In this document: in pieces, positions 1-6,661 of the stretch
How the letters are laid out: every line of letters starts with the position of its first letter
Position numbering within the stretch: position 1 is the stretch's first letter
Source of the DNA: Limousia pullorum
GTDB taxonomy: Bacteria; Bacillota; Clostridia; Oscillospirales; Acutalibacteraceae
Assembly (NCBI GenBank): GCA_018714545.1
Contig: DVNG01000106.1
Location: forward strand, 1 to 11,870
Length of the DNA stretch: 11,870 nt
Direction of reading: 5' to 3'
Position numbers and translations under genes: made by a program
Notes under the pieces: generated by a model
Database searches by the model: none
Seen by the model: only the letters and a program-made list of their open reading frames with translations
What the model was told of the DNA's origin: nothing

Positions 1-1872
1 GAGGTCAGCGCAGGAGTGATTTTAAGCTGTCCCCTTTACATAGACGCAGACATCGGAGATATAATATCAACGGATATGACCCTTTTAAACACTGACAACA
101 GCTACTATATCTCAAATGGAATAAATTTCACAGTTAAGGCTGAAACAAATTTCGGAATAGAAGTTGAAAAGTTTACAGGCTTTTCCCTTTACAAGCTTTC
201 GTCACAGATAAGGGAAAGTATTTCCCATATTTTCGACAATGGAATGACCGAGGAAAATTCCTCTTTTTTCAAAGCTCTTGTTTTAGGGGATAAATCACAG
301 ATGCCGGAATACACAATAGAAAGCTTCAGAAAATCCGGTGTTTCCCATTTTATTGTTGTGTCCGGTCTTCATATGTCGGTGGTTGGAATGTGTTTTCTCT
401 TTATACTGAGAAAGCTTTTGAAAAATAAGTTTCTGTACGTGTTCGGTTCCTGCGCTGTGATAGTTCTTTACATGGGAATTACGGGATTTTCTCCGTCGGT
501 AGTCCGTGCAGGCGTTATGTTTATAGTTTACGTAATCGGTATGCTGTTTAACCGGAAGCCCGACTCTTTTTCATCTTTGGGCTTGGCGGTTCTCATACTG
601 ACAGCTGCAAACCCATATGCCGGAGGAAATATAGGACTTCTTTTGTCGGTTACGGCGACCTTGGGTATTTTGCTTTGGAACGGAAGAATAAACGCTTTTC
701 TAAAAGGCGGTTGGTTTGAGGTTATAAAGGAAAAGAAATTTATCGGCAGTTTTACGGATATAGTTTTGTCCTGTGTTTCCGTATCCCTAAGTGCCACAAT
801 AGGTGTACTGCCTTTGCAGGTTTGGTTCTTTCAGGAGATATCCTTGGTGGGAATTGTCACAAACCTTTTGATAGTTCCTCTTTCTTCACCTCTCATAATC
901 TGCGCCTTGCTTTTTGTCTTGTTTGCGGTGCTTTCGGGATTTGCCGGATTTTTTGTATACCTGTCATCAGCCTTCGGATTTATAAGTCAGATACTTTCCG
1001 GCTATGTGCTGAATACAGTTAAATTCCTGGGCGAGCTCCCTTTCAGCAAGATAGACGTTAAAGATAATTTTTATATTTTTTGGATAATAATAACTGTGGC
1101 TATGTTTGCAGTCGGCGGACGTTTCAAGAAAAAATTTGGCTCGGTTTTGCCCATTGTGACCGCAAGCTTTACAATTTTAGTTGCGTGTATTCTCGCAGGA
1201 AACCTGTGGGGTATTGGAACCATGAAGCTCCACGTTTTAAGAAACGGGGGAGGAAACACAGTACTGCTTACCATAGACAACAAAAGTGCCATGCTTTCCA
1301 CTGCCGGAAAATACAACTTCGATGACGAGGTTATCAGCTATATAGAAAGCACGGTAAGAGGAAAACTCAGCTTTCTGGCGGTAACTGAGAACTATAAAAA
1401 TTCCGGCATATATGCAGATGAAATTTTGCAGGAGATAGGCGCAGAAAACGTGCTTTTCTATCACAACGAAAAGACCGACGAGGAAACATTAAACGCAATA
1501 GATGAAAACGGAAACGTGACCTATTTACAGCAGGATACAGGAGAAGCGACTCTCTGGAACAAAGCAATTATCAAATACATAAAAGAGGGCAACGGTTTCT
1601 ATCAGTATGTGAGGATTTCCGAGGGCTATAGCCTTTTGATAATTCCCAAAATGGCAGATATTGAAAATCTTCCTGAGGAATACAGATATGCAGATATCAT
1701 TGTGGGCGGAGGAAATATTAAAAATTCTCAGCTTTTAAGCTGCATGATTTTTGTGGATACAAGCGACGATGACTATAAAGGAACAAACCTGATAAACTAC
1801 GATTTTACGGCAAAAACAAAGGATAAAAACGTGGTTTTAAATATGTCCAGGAAAAATGAAAAAAGCCATTGA
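1..1872 (+). CDS. comEC: ComEC/Rec2-family DNA-uptake channel protein, 5' end missing
   Basis: This is the inner-membrane channel that carries single-stranded DNA into the cytosol during natural transformation. The frame is open from base 1, so the GTG at 16 is very unlikely to be the start; the gene continues upstream of the window. Codons about 5-80 look like the end of the N-terminal OB-like domain. The competence domain follows, with GDKSQMP (codons 96-102) and VSGLHMS (120-126), both hallmark ComEC motifs, and about eight hydrophobic helices up to base 1210. From codon 408 (base 1222) comes the region that is normally a metallo-beta-lactamase-like domain. Here DVGQGDA-like, LIDTG-like and HxHxDH-like motifs are replaced by LRNGGGNT, LSTAG and TENYKNSG, so no metal ligands remain. 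The family call is secure; nuclease activity of this copy is doubtful. Whether the organism is competent cannot be judged from one gene. Confidence 0.93.
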   Translation, partial: EVSAGVILSCPLYIDADIGDIISTDMTLLNTDNSYYISNGINFTVKAETNFGIEVEKFTGFSLYKLSSQIRESISHIFDNGMTEENSSFFKALVLGDKSQMPEYTIESFRKSGVSHFIVVSGLHMSVVGMCFLFILRKLLKNKFLYVFGSCAVIVLYMGITGFSPSVVRAGVMFIVYVIGMLFNRKPDSFSSLGLAVLILTAANPYAGGNIGLLLSVTATLGILLWNGRINAFLKGGWFEVIKEKKFIGSFTDIVLSCVSVSLSATIGVLPLQVWFFQEISLVGIVTNLLIVPLSSPLIICALLFVLFAVLSGFAGFFVYLSSAFGFISQILSGYVLNTVKFLGELPFSKIDVKDNFYIFWIIITVAMFAVGGRFKKKFGSVLPIVTASFTILVACILAGNLWGIGTMKLHVLRNGGGNTVLLTIDNKSAMLSTAGKYNFDDEVISYIESTVRGKLSFLAVTENYKNSGIYADEILQEIGAENVLFYHNEKTDEETLNAIDENGNVTYLQQDTGEATLWNKAIIKYIKEGNGFYQYVRISEGYSLLIIPKMADIENLPEEYRYADIIVGGGNIKNSQLLSCMIFVDTSDDDYKGTNLINYDFTAKTKDKNVVLNMSRKNEKSH

Positions 1873-1898
1873 CAATCAGCCTTTTGTTATGGTATAGT
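1869..1898 (+). promoter_or_regulatory. Sigma-A-type promoter for rplU-prp-rpmA
   Basis: The -35 box TTGACA (1869-1874) is perfect and overlaps the TGA stop of comEC. The -10 box TATAGT (1893-1898) lies 18 bases downstream and carries an extended -10 TGG (1890-1892). Transcription should start near 1905. The position just ahead of the L21 leader and rplU fits a strong ribosomal-protein promoter. Confidence 0.85.
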
Positions 1899-1904
1899 AT
1901 ATAA

Positions 1905-1980
1905 GCCGCATATTGTGGGCTTAGAAGAGGTATGCCCCGCCCACGGTAGCGAGTCTGAATAAAGGAATGGTACTTAAATT
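1905..1980 (+). ncRNA. Probable ribosomal protein L21 leader RNA
   Basis: The 5' untranslated region of rplU folds into a stem between GTGGGC (1915-1920) and GCCCAC (1939-1944), extended by two U-G pairs at its base (1913-1914 with 1945-1946). It is followed by the element GGTAGCGAG (1945-1953). A conserved L21 leader upstream of the rplU-ysxB-rpmA operon is known in Firmicutes (Rfam L21_leader) and is thought to give autogenous control. Position and hairpin fit it; the exact match was not tested with a covariance model. The start is taken from the predicted transcription start. Confidence 0.6.
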
Positions 1981-2289
1981 ATGTACGCAGTTATCGAAAC
2001 AGGCGGCAAGCAGTACAAAGTAGAGAACGGCAGCGTTATCTTCGTTGAAAAGCTTGCAGCAGAGGAAAATGCAACAGTTGATTTCAAAGTTGTAGCTCTT
2101 GGTTCTGACGACGGTATTAAGGTTGGCGCTCCTTATGTTGAGGGTGCAACAGTTACAGGCACAGTTCTCAAGAACGGTAAGGGCAAGAAAATCAATGTTA
2201 TGACCTACAAGCCAAAGAAGGGCGAGAAGAGAAAAATGGGTCACAGACAGCCTTACACAAAGGTTGAGATTAACTCAATCAACGGCTGA
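1981..2289 (+). CDS. rplU: 50S ribosomal protein bL21
   Basis: Ribosomal protein bL21 binds 23S rRNA in the large subunit. The 102-residue product begins MYAVIETGGKQYKV, the family signature, and ends in the basic tail KKGEKRKMGHRQPYTKVEI, the RNA-binding signature near the C-terminus. Its length is normal for the family (about 100-103). It is the first gene of a tight three-gene operon with prp 2 bases downstream. The best ribosome binding site, AAAGGA (1961-1966), lies 14 bases before ATG, which is unusually far and may reflect folding of the leader. Lysine codons favour AAG more than in neighbouring genes, as expected for a highly expressed gene. Confidence 0.98.
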   Translation: MYAVIETGGKQYKVENGSVIFVEKLAAEENATVDFKVVALGSDDGIKVGAPYVEGATVTGTVLKNGKGKKINVMTYKPKKGEKRKMGHRQPYTKVEINSING

Positions 2290-2291
2290 TT

Positions 2292-2612
2292 ATGATTGCA
2301 GCGGAGTTTAAACAAAGAAAAGGCACGGGCATTGTGGAGTTTTCCATAAAAGGTCATTCCGGCTACAGTGAAAGCGGAAGCGACATTGTCTGCGCAGCGG
2401 TGAGTTCAGCGGCTTATATGGCTGCAAACACTATAACCGATGTAATCGGCGCAAAGCCTGAGATTGATTTGTCCGATGGTTTTCTTGTTTTAAAACTGAG
2501 TTTGCAGGACGCTTTAAAGTGTTCGGTGATAACCGAGGGTTTAAAGCTCCATGTGCTGGCTCTTTCAGAGCAGTATCAAGATTTCATTAAAGTTAAAATT
2601 TCGGAGGTGTAA
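2292..2612 (+). CDS. prp: Ribosomal-processing cysteine protease Prp (YsxB family)
   Basis: Prp removes the short N-terminal extension of ribosomal protein L27 in Firmicutes and relatives. The 106-residue product has the signature GHSGYSESGSDIVCAAVS. The catalytic pair falls at His22 and Cys34, the same positions described for the Staphylococcus aureus enzyme. The gene sits between rplU and rpmA in the usual order, beginning 2 bases after the rplU stop. No clear Shine-Dalgarno sequence is visible, so translational coupling to rplU is likely. Its substrate L27, encoded next, carries the cleavable extension. The end of prp contains the ribosome binding site of rpmA. Confidence 0.95.
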   Translation: MIAAEFKQRKGTGIVEFSIKGHSGYSESGSDIVCAAVSSAAYMAANTITDVIGAKPEIDLSDGFLVLKLSLQDALKCSVITEGLKLHVLALSEQYQDFIKVKISEV

Positions 2613-2616
2613 GGTA

Positions 2617-2901
2617 ATGTTGAAGATAAATATCCAGTTGTTCGCTCATAAAAAAGGTATGGGTTCTACAAAGAACGGCCGTGACAGTGAGTCAAAGCGT
2701 CTTGGCGTTAAGCGTGCAGACGGTCAGCACGTTCTTGCAGGAAATATCCTTGTTAAGCAGAGAGGCACACACATTCACCCAGGTGTGAATGTTGGCAGAG
2801 GTTCTGACGATTCTCTCTTTGCTAAGGTTGACGGCGTTGTTCGTTTCGAGCGTGTAGGCAAGGACAGAAAGCGTGCAAGCGTTTATCCTGTTGAGCAGTA
2901 A
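2617..2901 (+). CDS. rpmA: 50S ribosomal protein bL27 with cleavable N-terminal extension
   Basis: Ribosomal protein bL27 reaches toward the peptidyl transferase centre through its N-terminus. The frame is open further upstream, but ATG 2617 is the start: GGAGGTG (2603-2609) lies 7 bases before it, and the protein then begins MLKINIQLFAHKKGMGSTK. The nine-residue MLKINIQLF is the Firmicute-type extension; Prp should cut between Phe9 and Ala10 to expose AHKKG, the mature N-terminus. The 94-residue length is typical. Arginine is mainly CGT, in contrast to AGA in neighbouring genes, a sign of high expression. A strong terminator follows 21 bases after the stop. Confidence 0.98.
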   Translation: MLKINIQLFAHKKGMGSTKNGRDSESKRLGVKRADGQHVLAGNILVKQRGTHIHPGVNVGRGSDDSLFAKVDGVVRFERVGKDRKRASVYPVEQ

Positions 2902-2922
2902 TTTATTAACACAAAACCTTTG

Positions 2923-2954
2923 GGGCGGATATAATTTATCCGCCCTTATTGTTT
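2923..2954 (+). terminator. Intrinsic terminator of the rplU-prp-rpmA operon
   Basis: A perfect 9-bp stem, GGGCGGATA (2923-2931) with TATCCGCCC (2937-2945), has a 5-base loop and is followed by the T-rich stretch TTATTGTTT. It stands shortly after the rpmA stop. Confidence 0.92.
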
Positions 2955-2983
2955 AACCTTTTATCCCTTTAATAAGTGATAAG

Positions 2984-3289
2984 ATGAAAGAATTTAATAA
3001 CAGAAATAAAAAAGACAATAATAAAAAGTATTGGTACTTTCCTTTTTTCAGCGCAAAGTTCCCCACACAGAAAGTCAAAGCCTCGGTTGGCAACATTTGG
3101 TGGTCGCTTTCCGTTATAGCCGTGGTTTTTGTCTGGTGTTTCCATGCGGTGAAAGAGCAAAACTGGCTTTTTCTTGTACTTGGAATATGCGGAGGAGCTG
3201 CAGCTGAATTTTTCCTCATAAGAGATTTTGTGAGAACACGTAAATCCGAAAAGGAAGATAAAAACCCTGACAAAAAAGAAATAAAATAG
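2984..3289 (+). CDS. Small two-helix membrane protein of unknown function
   Basis: I do not recognise this 101-residue protein. It has a basic, Asn/Lys-rich N-terminus (residues 1-32), a hydrophobic segment at about 39-56 (WWSLSVIAVVFVWCFHAV), a second at about 61-79 (WLFLVLGICGGAAAEFFLI), and a charged C-terminal tail rich in Lys and Asp/Glu. That layout suggests a helical hairpin with both ends in the cytoplasm. The upstream sequence AAGTGAT (2974-2980) could pair with the 3' tail of 16S rRNA but is weak. It lies alone between the rpmA terminator and obgE, 77 bases before obgE. The regular membrane-protein layout makes it more credible than the opposite-strand frames here, but the start and expression are uncertain. 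Confidence 0.6.
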   Translation: MKEFNNRNKKDNNKKYWYFPFFSAKFPTQKVKASVGNIWWSLSVIAVVFVWCFHAVKEQNWLFLVLGICGGAAAEFFLIRDFVRTRKSEKEDKNPDKKEIK

Positions 3290-3366
3290 AGTTTATATAT
3301 GATTTAGTAATATTTTGCATGTAAGCAAGATAATATTAAAGGATTTTTTGCCTTTGGGAGGTATAT

Positions 3367-4638
3367 ATGTTTGTAGATGTAGCAAAAATTAAAATTAAGG
3401 CAGGCGACGGCGGAGACGGCGCTGTGTCTTTTCACAGAGAAAAATATATCGCTTCCGGCGGCCCTGACGGCGGAGACGGCGGCAAGGGCGGCAATATAGT
3501 TTTTGTGGCTGACAGCAACCTTTCCACCCTGGCTGATTTCAGATACAAGAGAAAATATCTGGCACAGAAGGGTGAAAACGGAAAAGCGGCACGCAGAAAC
3601 GGAAAAAATGCACCGGACCTTATTATACATGTGCCTATAGGAACTCTTGTTAAGGATGCGGAAACAGGCAGACTTATGGCTGACGTTTCCACAAAAGAAC
3701 CTGTAGTTGTGGCAAGAGGCGGAAAAGGCGGCTGGGGAAATACCCATTTTGCAACTCCGACAAGACAAACTCCACGTTTTGCAAAGCCTGGACTTCCGGG
3801 CGAAGAGTTCGACGTTCAGCTTGAGCTGAAGCTTTTGGCTGATGTTGGTTTGGTTGGATTTCCGAACGTAGGAAAATCAACACTTGTTTCCGTTGTTTCT
3901 CAGGCAAAGCCGGTTATAGCCAACTACCACTTTACCACAATAACACCTGTTCTGGGAGTTGTTTCAATGGGCGAGGGAAGCTCATTTGTAATGGCTGATA
4001 TTCCGGGTCTTATTGAAGGCGCATGGGAAGGCACAGGACTGGGACACCAGTTTTTAAGACATGTTGAAAGATGCAGACTGCTTGTCCATATTGTGGATAT
4101 TTCCGGCAGTGAGGGAAGAGACCCTATTGAGGATTTTGAAATAATAAACAGAGAGCTTGAAAAGTTTAACCCGGAGCTTGCCAAACGTCCAATGCTTGTA
4201 GCCGGAAACAAATGCGACCTTGCAACAGATGAACAAATAGAGAATTTTAAAAACTACGTCGAGGAAAAAGGTTACATGTTCTTTCCAATTATGGCGGCTA
4301 TCAGATATGATGTTGATCCTCTTCTCAATAAAATTCAGGAGATGCTCTCAAAGCTTCCGCCTATAGCGGTTTACGAGGCAGAGCCTGTGCCGGTTGTTGC
4401 GGCAGAAAATGTGGGCAGACACGATGTTAAAATCACCGTACACGACGGTATTTATTTTGTTGAGGGTAAATGGCTTCTCAATGTCATTAAGTCCGTAAAC
4501 TTTGACGATTACGAAAGCCTTAACTATTTCCAGAAAGTTCTCATAAACAGCGGAGTTATCGACGCTCTCCGTGAGGCTGGAATAAACGAAGGCGATACTG
4601 TTTCAATCTATGATTTGGAATTTGATTTCGTTGAGTAA
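3367..4638 (+). CDS. obgE: Obg family GTPase (CgtA)
   Basis: Obg is an essential GTPase that acts in late 50S subunit assembly and the stringent response. The 423-residue protein has the glycine-rich Obg fold at residues 1-158 (AGDGGDGAVSFHREKY), then the G domain: P-loop GFPNVGKST (164-172), switch FTT (189-191), DIPG (211-214) and NKCD (281-284). The OCT domain found in many Firmicute Obg proteins spans about 355-423 (VEGKWLLNVIKSVNFDD). The start ATG is preceded by GGGAGG at 3356-3361, a strong site. Deviations from the usual sequence are Met309 where the G5 motif normally reads SA(A), and His188 where Pro is common just before FTT. It is followed by mrnC after 29 bases. Confidence 0.97.
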   Translation: MFVDVAKIKIKAGDGGDGAVSFHREKYIASGGPDGGDGGKGGNIVFVADSNLSTLADFRYKRKYLAQKGENGKAARRNGKNAPDLIIHVPIGTLVKDAETGRLMADVSTKEPVVVARGGKGGWGNTHFATPTRQTPRFAKPGLPGEEFDVQLELKLLADVGLVGFPNVGKSTLVSVVSQAKPVIANYHFTTITPVLGVVSMGEGSSFVMADIPGLIEGAWEGTGLGHQFLRHVERCRLLVHIVDISGSEGRDPIEDFEIINRELEKFNPELAKRPMLVAGNKCDLATDEQIENFKNYVEEKGYMFFPIMAAIRYDVDPLLNKIQEMLSKLPPIAVYEAEPVPVVAAENVGRHDVKITVHDGIYFVEGKWLLNVIKSVNFDDYESLNYFQKVLINSGVIDALREAGINEGDTVSIYDLEFDFVE

Positions 4639-4667
4639 TAGGGATTTAGACGCAAAGAGGAGAAAAG

Positions 4668-5075
4668 ATGGAGAAGTTTATAGATAAGGAATGTCGTGCA
4701 AAGTCGGTATCTCCTTTGACCCTTGCTTTTTTGGGTGACGGGGTTTACGACTTGCTTATTCGTGATTTTCTTGTTACACAGGCAAACAGACCGGTTGGAG
4801 AGCTTAACAGGCTTAAAATTTCGGTGGTATGCTGTCAGGCTCAGTCAAAGGCTATGAAAAAGCTTTTGGATGCGGATTTCCTGACGGAAGAGGAAATGTC
4901 AGTGTACAAGCGTGGAAGAAATTCCACAGTGAATAATGTTCCGAAAAATTCCAGCGCTGCCGATTATCACAGCGCAACAGGCTTTGAAGCCTTGCTTGGA
5001 TTTTTGTATCTTCAAAATAAAATAGACAGGATAACTGAAATATTCGATTTTGCCGTAAAGGAAGAACTTCTTTAA
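4668..5075 (+). CDS. mrnC: Mini-ribonuclease 3 (23S rRNA maturation)
   Basis: Mini-III is a compact RNase III-like enzyme without a double-stranded RNA-binding domain; in Bacillus it trims the ends of 23S rRNA precursor. The 135-residue length fits the family. Diagnostic stretches are LTLAFLGDGVYDLLIRDF (residues 17-34, catalytic Asp24), YKRGRNS (80-86), PKN (92-94) and TGFEALLGFLYL (104-115, second acidic residue Glu107). The ribosome binding site GAGGAG lies 7-8 bases before ATG. It is 29 bases after obgE and 15 bases before the YitT gene, so the three are probably one transcript. In many Firmicutes mrnC sits next to cysS; here it accompanies obgE instead. Confidence 0.95.
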   Translation: MEKFIDKECRAKSVSPLTLAFLGDGVYDLLIRDFLVTQANRPVGELNRLKISVVCCQAQSKAMKKLLDADFLTEEEMSVYKRGRNSTVNNVPKNSSAADYHSATGFEALLGFLYLQNKIDRITEIFDFAVKEELL

Positions 5076-5090
5076 AAGGAGGTTTGTTTT

Positions 5091-5951
5091 ATGACAAAGA
5101 AAAGGTTTTTTCACGATATTACAGATTGGACAACCATAATTTTCGGAAGTCTTATTTATGCGGTGGCGGTAAGCTGTTTTACGGCTCCGAATAATATAGC
5201 CCAGGGCGGACTGACAGGTGTGTCGATTATGCTTAATTTCGTATTCAATACACCTATAGGTATAACAACAATGATTATGAATATACCTCTGCTTATATGG
5301 GGACTTGTCGAAAACGGTAAAAGCTACCTTGCAAAAACTGTGGTGGCTATAGTGGTGTCATCTGTGGCGATTGATGTTATTTCATCATTTACTACAGGTT
5401 ATCACGGCGAAAAGCTGTTGGCTGCCATGTTCGGAGGAATATTAAGCGGCTGTGGTTTGGGTCTGATTTTCTATCGTGGCGGTTCAACCGGCGGTGTGGA
5501 TATTGTAGCTCAGAATATTCACAAGCATCTTCCTTTTCTTTCTGTAGGCAAACTGATATTACTGGCAGACGCTCTTATAATTTTTGCCACAATACCTGTT
5601 TACGGCGGAATAGAGAGTGCAATGTACACATCAATATCTATTTTCCTGAGCGTTAAGGTTATAGACACAGTTACAAAGGGCTTTGCAAGGGATAACGGAA
5701 AGCTTATGTTTATCATAACCTCAAAGTATGCGGAGATAACCAAAGAGATAATCGAAAATGTAGAGAGAAGTGTAACTGTTATTGACGGCAAGGGAGGATA
5801 TACAGGGGACGATAAAAAGGTTGTTTTGTGCGCATTAAGACCACGTCAGGTTTATAAGGTGAGAAGAATAGCCGAAAACATCGACCGCATGTCCTTTATA
5901 GTTGTAACCGATGCGGAAAATATAATGGGCAAAGGTTTCAGAAACAGATAA
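5091..5951 (+). CDS. YitT family membrane protein (DUF161-DUF2179)
   Basis: This 286-residue integral membrane protein belongs to the YitT family, whose substrate is unknown. Hydrophobic helices lie at about residues 14-31, 57-72, 80-97, 107-127, 152-170 and 176-193. The family motifs PNNIAQGGLTG (33-43) and RGGSTGGVDI (129-138) are present. The last 70 residues form the soluble DUF2179 domain, with GKGGYTGDDKKVVLCALRP as its core (234-252). AAAAGGAGG stands before ATG, one of the best ribosome binding sites in the window. It begins 15 bases after mrnC and closes the obgE-mrnC transcript, followed directly by a strong terminator. Function is not known, and the operon context with RNA-related genes is probably not informative. 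Confidence 0.93.
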   Translation: MTKKRFFHDITDWTTIIFGSLIYAVAVSCFTAPNNIAQGGLTGVSIMLNFVFNTPIGITTMIMNIPLLIWGLVENGKSYLAKTVVAIVVSSVAIDVISSFTTGYHGEKLLAAMFGGILSGCGLGLIFYRGGSTGGVDIVAQNIHKHLPFLSVGKLILLADALIIFATIPVYGGIESAMYTSISIFLSVKVIDTVTKGFARDNGKLMFIITSKYAEITKEIIENVERSVTVIDGKGGYTGDDKKVVLCALRPRQVYKVRRIAENIDRMSFIVVTDAENIMGKGFRNR

Positions 5952-5961
5952 TTAAAATACT

Positions 5962-5997
5962 AAACGGGAATGTACTTTTAAATACATTCCCGTTTTT
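5962..5997 (+). terminator. Intrinsic terminator after the YitT gene
   Basis: A 13-bp perfect stem (5962-5974 with 5983-5995; core ACGGGAATGTA/TACATTCCCGT) has an 8-base loop and runs into five T residues (5993-5997). It starts 11 bases after the YitT stop codon. Confidence 0.93.
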
Positions 5998-6008
5998 ATA
6001 TGTATATT

Positions 6009-6055
6009 AAAAAATGTATGCAAAGCATATTTCCCCCAAAAAAGCATTGCATACA
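6009..6055 (-). terminator. Intrinsic terminator of the BlaI-family gene
   Basis: Reading the minus strand, a 9-bp perfect arm TGTATGCAA/TTGCATACA (6047-6055 with 6015-6023), plus one mismatch and two further pairs, closes a 17-base loop. It is followed by six T residues (6014-6009). It lies 13 bases beyond the regulator stop codon and faces the YitT terminator. Confidence 0.8.
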
Positions 6056-6068
6056 AGTGAGAAGAATA

Positions 6069-6449
6069 TCAGCATTTGAGTTCCTGTTTTTTTCGCTCAA
6101 GCATCTTTTCCAATTTATCAATAACCTGTGGGTCATCTGTATTTTCTATAAGAGCCGCAAAAAGATTTTCTTTTGAGCCTTTATTAAACTCGCTGCTGTC
6201 TGTAAATTGCTTAACCGCATATTCTTCTCTTGTGAACACAGGTACAAAAGTTCTTGCATAGTTTTTTGTGGTTTTTACAAATCCCTCAACTTTGATTACT
6301 TCCTTCTTTAACAGGGAGTTGATCAAAAGATGAATATAGCTTTTTTTCCAAGTTCTGTTTACTGATAAATTGACAATTTCAGTACTTGTCATGGGTCTAT
6401 TTTCTGTCCAAAGTAAGTCCAAGATTTCCTCTTCACTTTTTGTCAACAT
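6069..6449 (-). CDS. BlaI/MecI/CopY family transcriptional repressor
   Basis: This is a winged-helix repressor of the BlaI/MecI family, which bind as dimers to operator dyads and are often inactivated by proteolysis. A longer reading from 6485 exists, but ATG 6449 is chosen because AAGGAG (6464-6459) lies 9 bases upstream. The 126 residues begin LTKSEEEILDLLW (family: LTxxExxIMxxLW), then the recognition region RTWKKSYIHLLINSLLKK (32-49) and the wing (VIKVEG ... NYARTFVPVFTREEY, 51-77). The C-terminal dimerisation helices follow. Residues 95-97 (NLF) align roughly with the cleavage region of BlaI. No blaR1/mecR1-type sensor protease and no beta-lactamase gene is in the window, so its target is unknown. 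It has its own promoter. Confidence 0.9.
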   Translation of the reverse strand: MLTKSEEEILDLLWTENRPMTSTEIVNLSVNRTWKKSYIHLLINSLLKKEVIKVEGFVKTTKNYARTFVPVFTREEYAVKQFTDSSEFNKGSKENLFAALIENTDDPQVIDKLEKMLERKKQELKC

Positions 6450-6514
6450 ATTTATTAACTCCTTCTCATTTTTATAGTAGAACACAATTCACCAAATAAA
6501 AATATATCACTATT

Positions 6515-6543
6515 ATTATATAATTATAATGTCATATTGTCAA
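6515..6543 (-). promoter_or_regulatory. Sigma-A promoter of the BlaI-family gene, with overlapping dyad
   Basis: On the minus strand TTGACA (6543-6538) and TATAAT (6520-6515) are both perfect and 17 bases apart. The -10 box is one arm of an inverted repeat, ATTATA (6530-6525), ATTA, TATAAT (6520-6515), which could be an autoregulatory operator. In AT-rich DNA the dyad may also be chance. Confidence 0.85.
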
Positions 6544-6621
6544 TTGAAATACAGGGTTTTTTAAACGAATATGTATATTTTTAGCATAATTATGTATATA
6601 ATATTGTTTTTTATAAATGTA

Positions 6622-6643
6622 TTAGCTCCTATATCAGGACTAA
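6622..6643 (-). terminator. Weak hairpin after the AGCS symporter gene
   Basis: On the minus strand, TTAGTCCT (6643-6636) pairs with AGGAGCTAA (6630-6622) with one bulged G and a 5-base loop, 18 bases after the symporter stop codon. It lacks a T-tract, so it may be a 3'-end stabiliser or a poor terminator. The rest of the 212-base gap between symporter and regulator holds only the regulator promoter and the palindrome CTTATATAAG (6652-6661) at the symporter stop. Confidence 0.3.
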
Positions 6644-6661
6644 TTTTAACACTTATATAAG

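Noticed and set aside
2551..2616. Upstream extension of the rpmA frame
   Set aside because: It overlaps the end of prp and lacks a ribosome binding site; ATG 2617 gives the known L27 precursor N-terminus.
2953..3273. Minus-strand open frame opposite the small membrane protein
   Set aside because: No family resemblance or plausible ribosome binding site; the plus-strand frame has a coherent two-helix layout and lies in line with its neighbours.
3338..3355. Short AAAGG/CCTTT hairpin before the obgE ribosome binding site
   Set aside because: Only 5 bp in AT-rich DNA and no T-tract after it; not enough to call a terminator or regulator. No convincing promoter was found in 3290-3366 either.
3403..3492. 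Repeated GGCGGAGACGGCG units
   Set aside because: They encode the normal glycine-rich repeats of the Obg domain.
3304..3907. Minus-strand frames across the start of obgE
   Set aside because: They are the reverse of the glycine-rich Obg domain, low in complexity, and the plus-strand gene is certain.
6450..6485. Longer N-terminus for the BlaI-type regulator starting at 6485
   Set aside because: AAGGAG lies ideally before ATG 6449, inside the extra stretch, and the family N-terminus begins at that Met.
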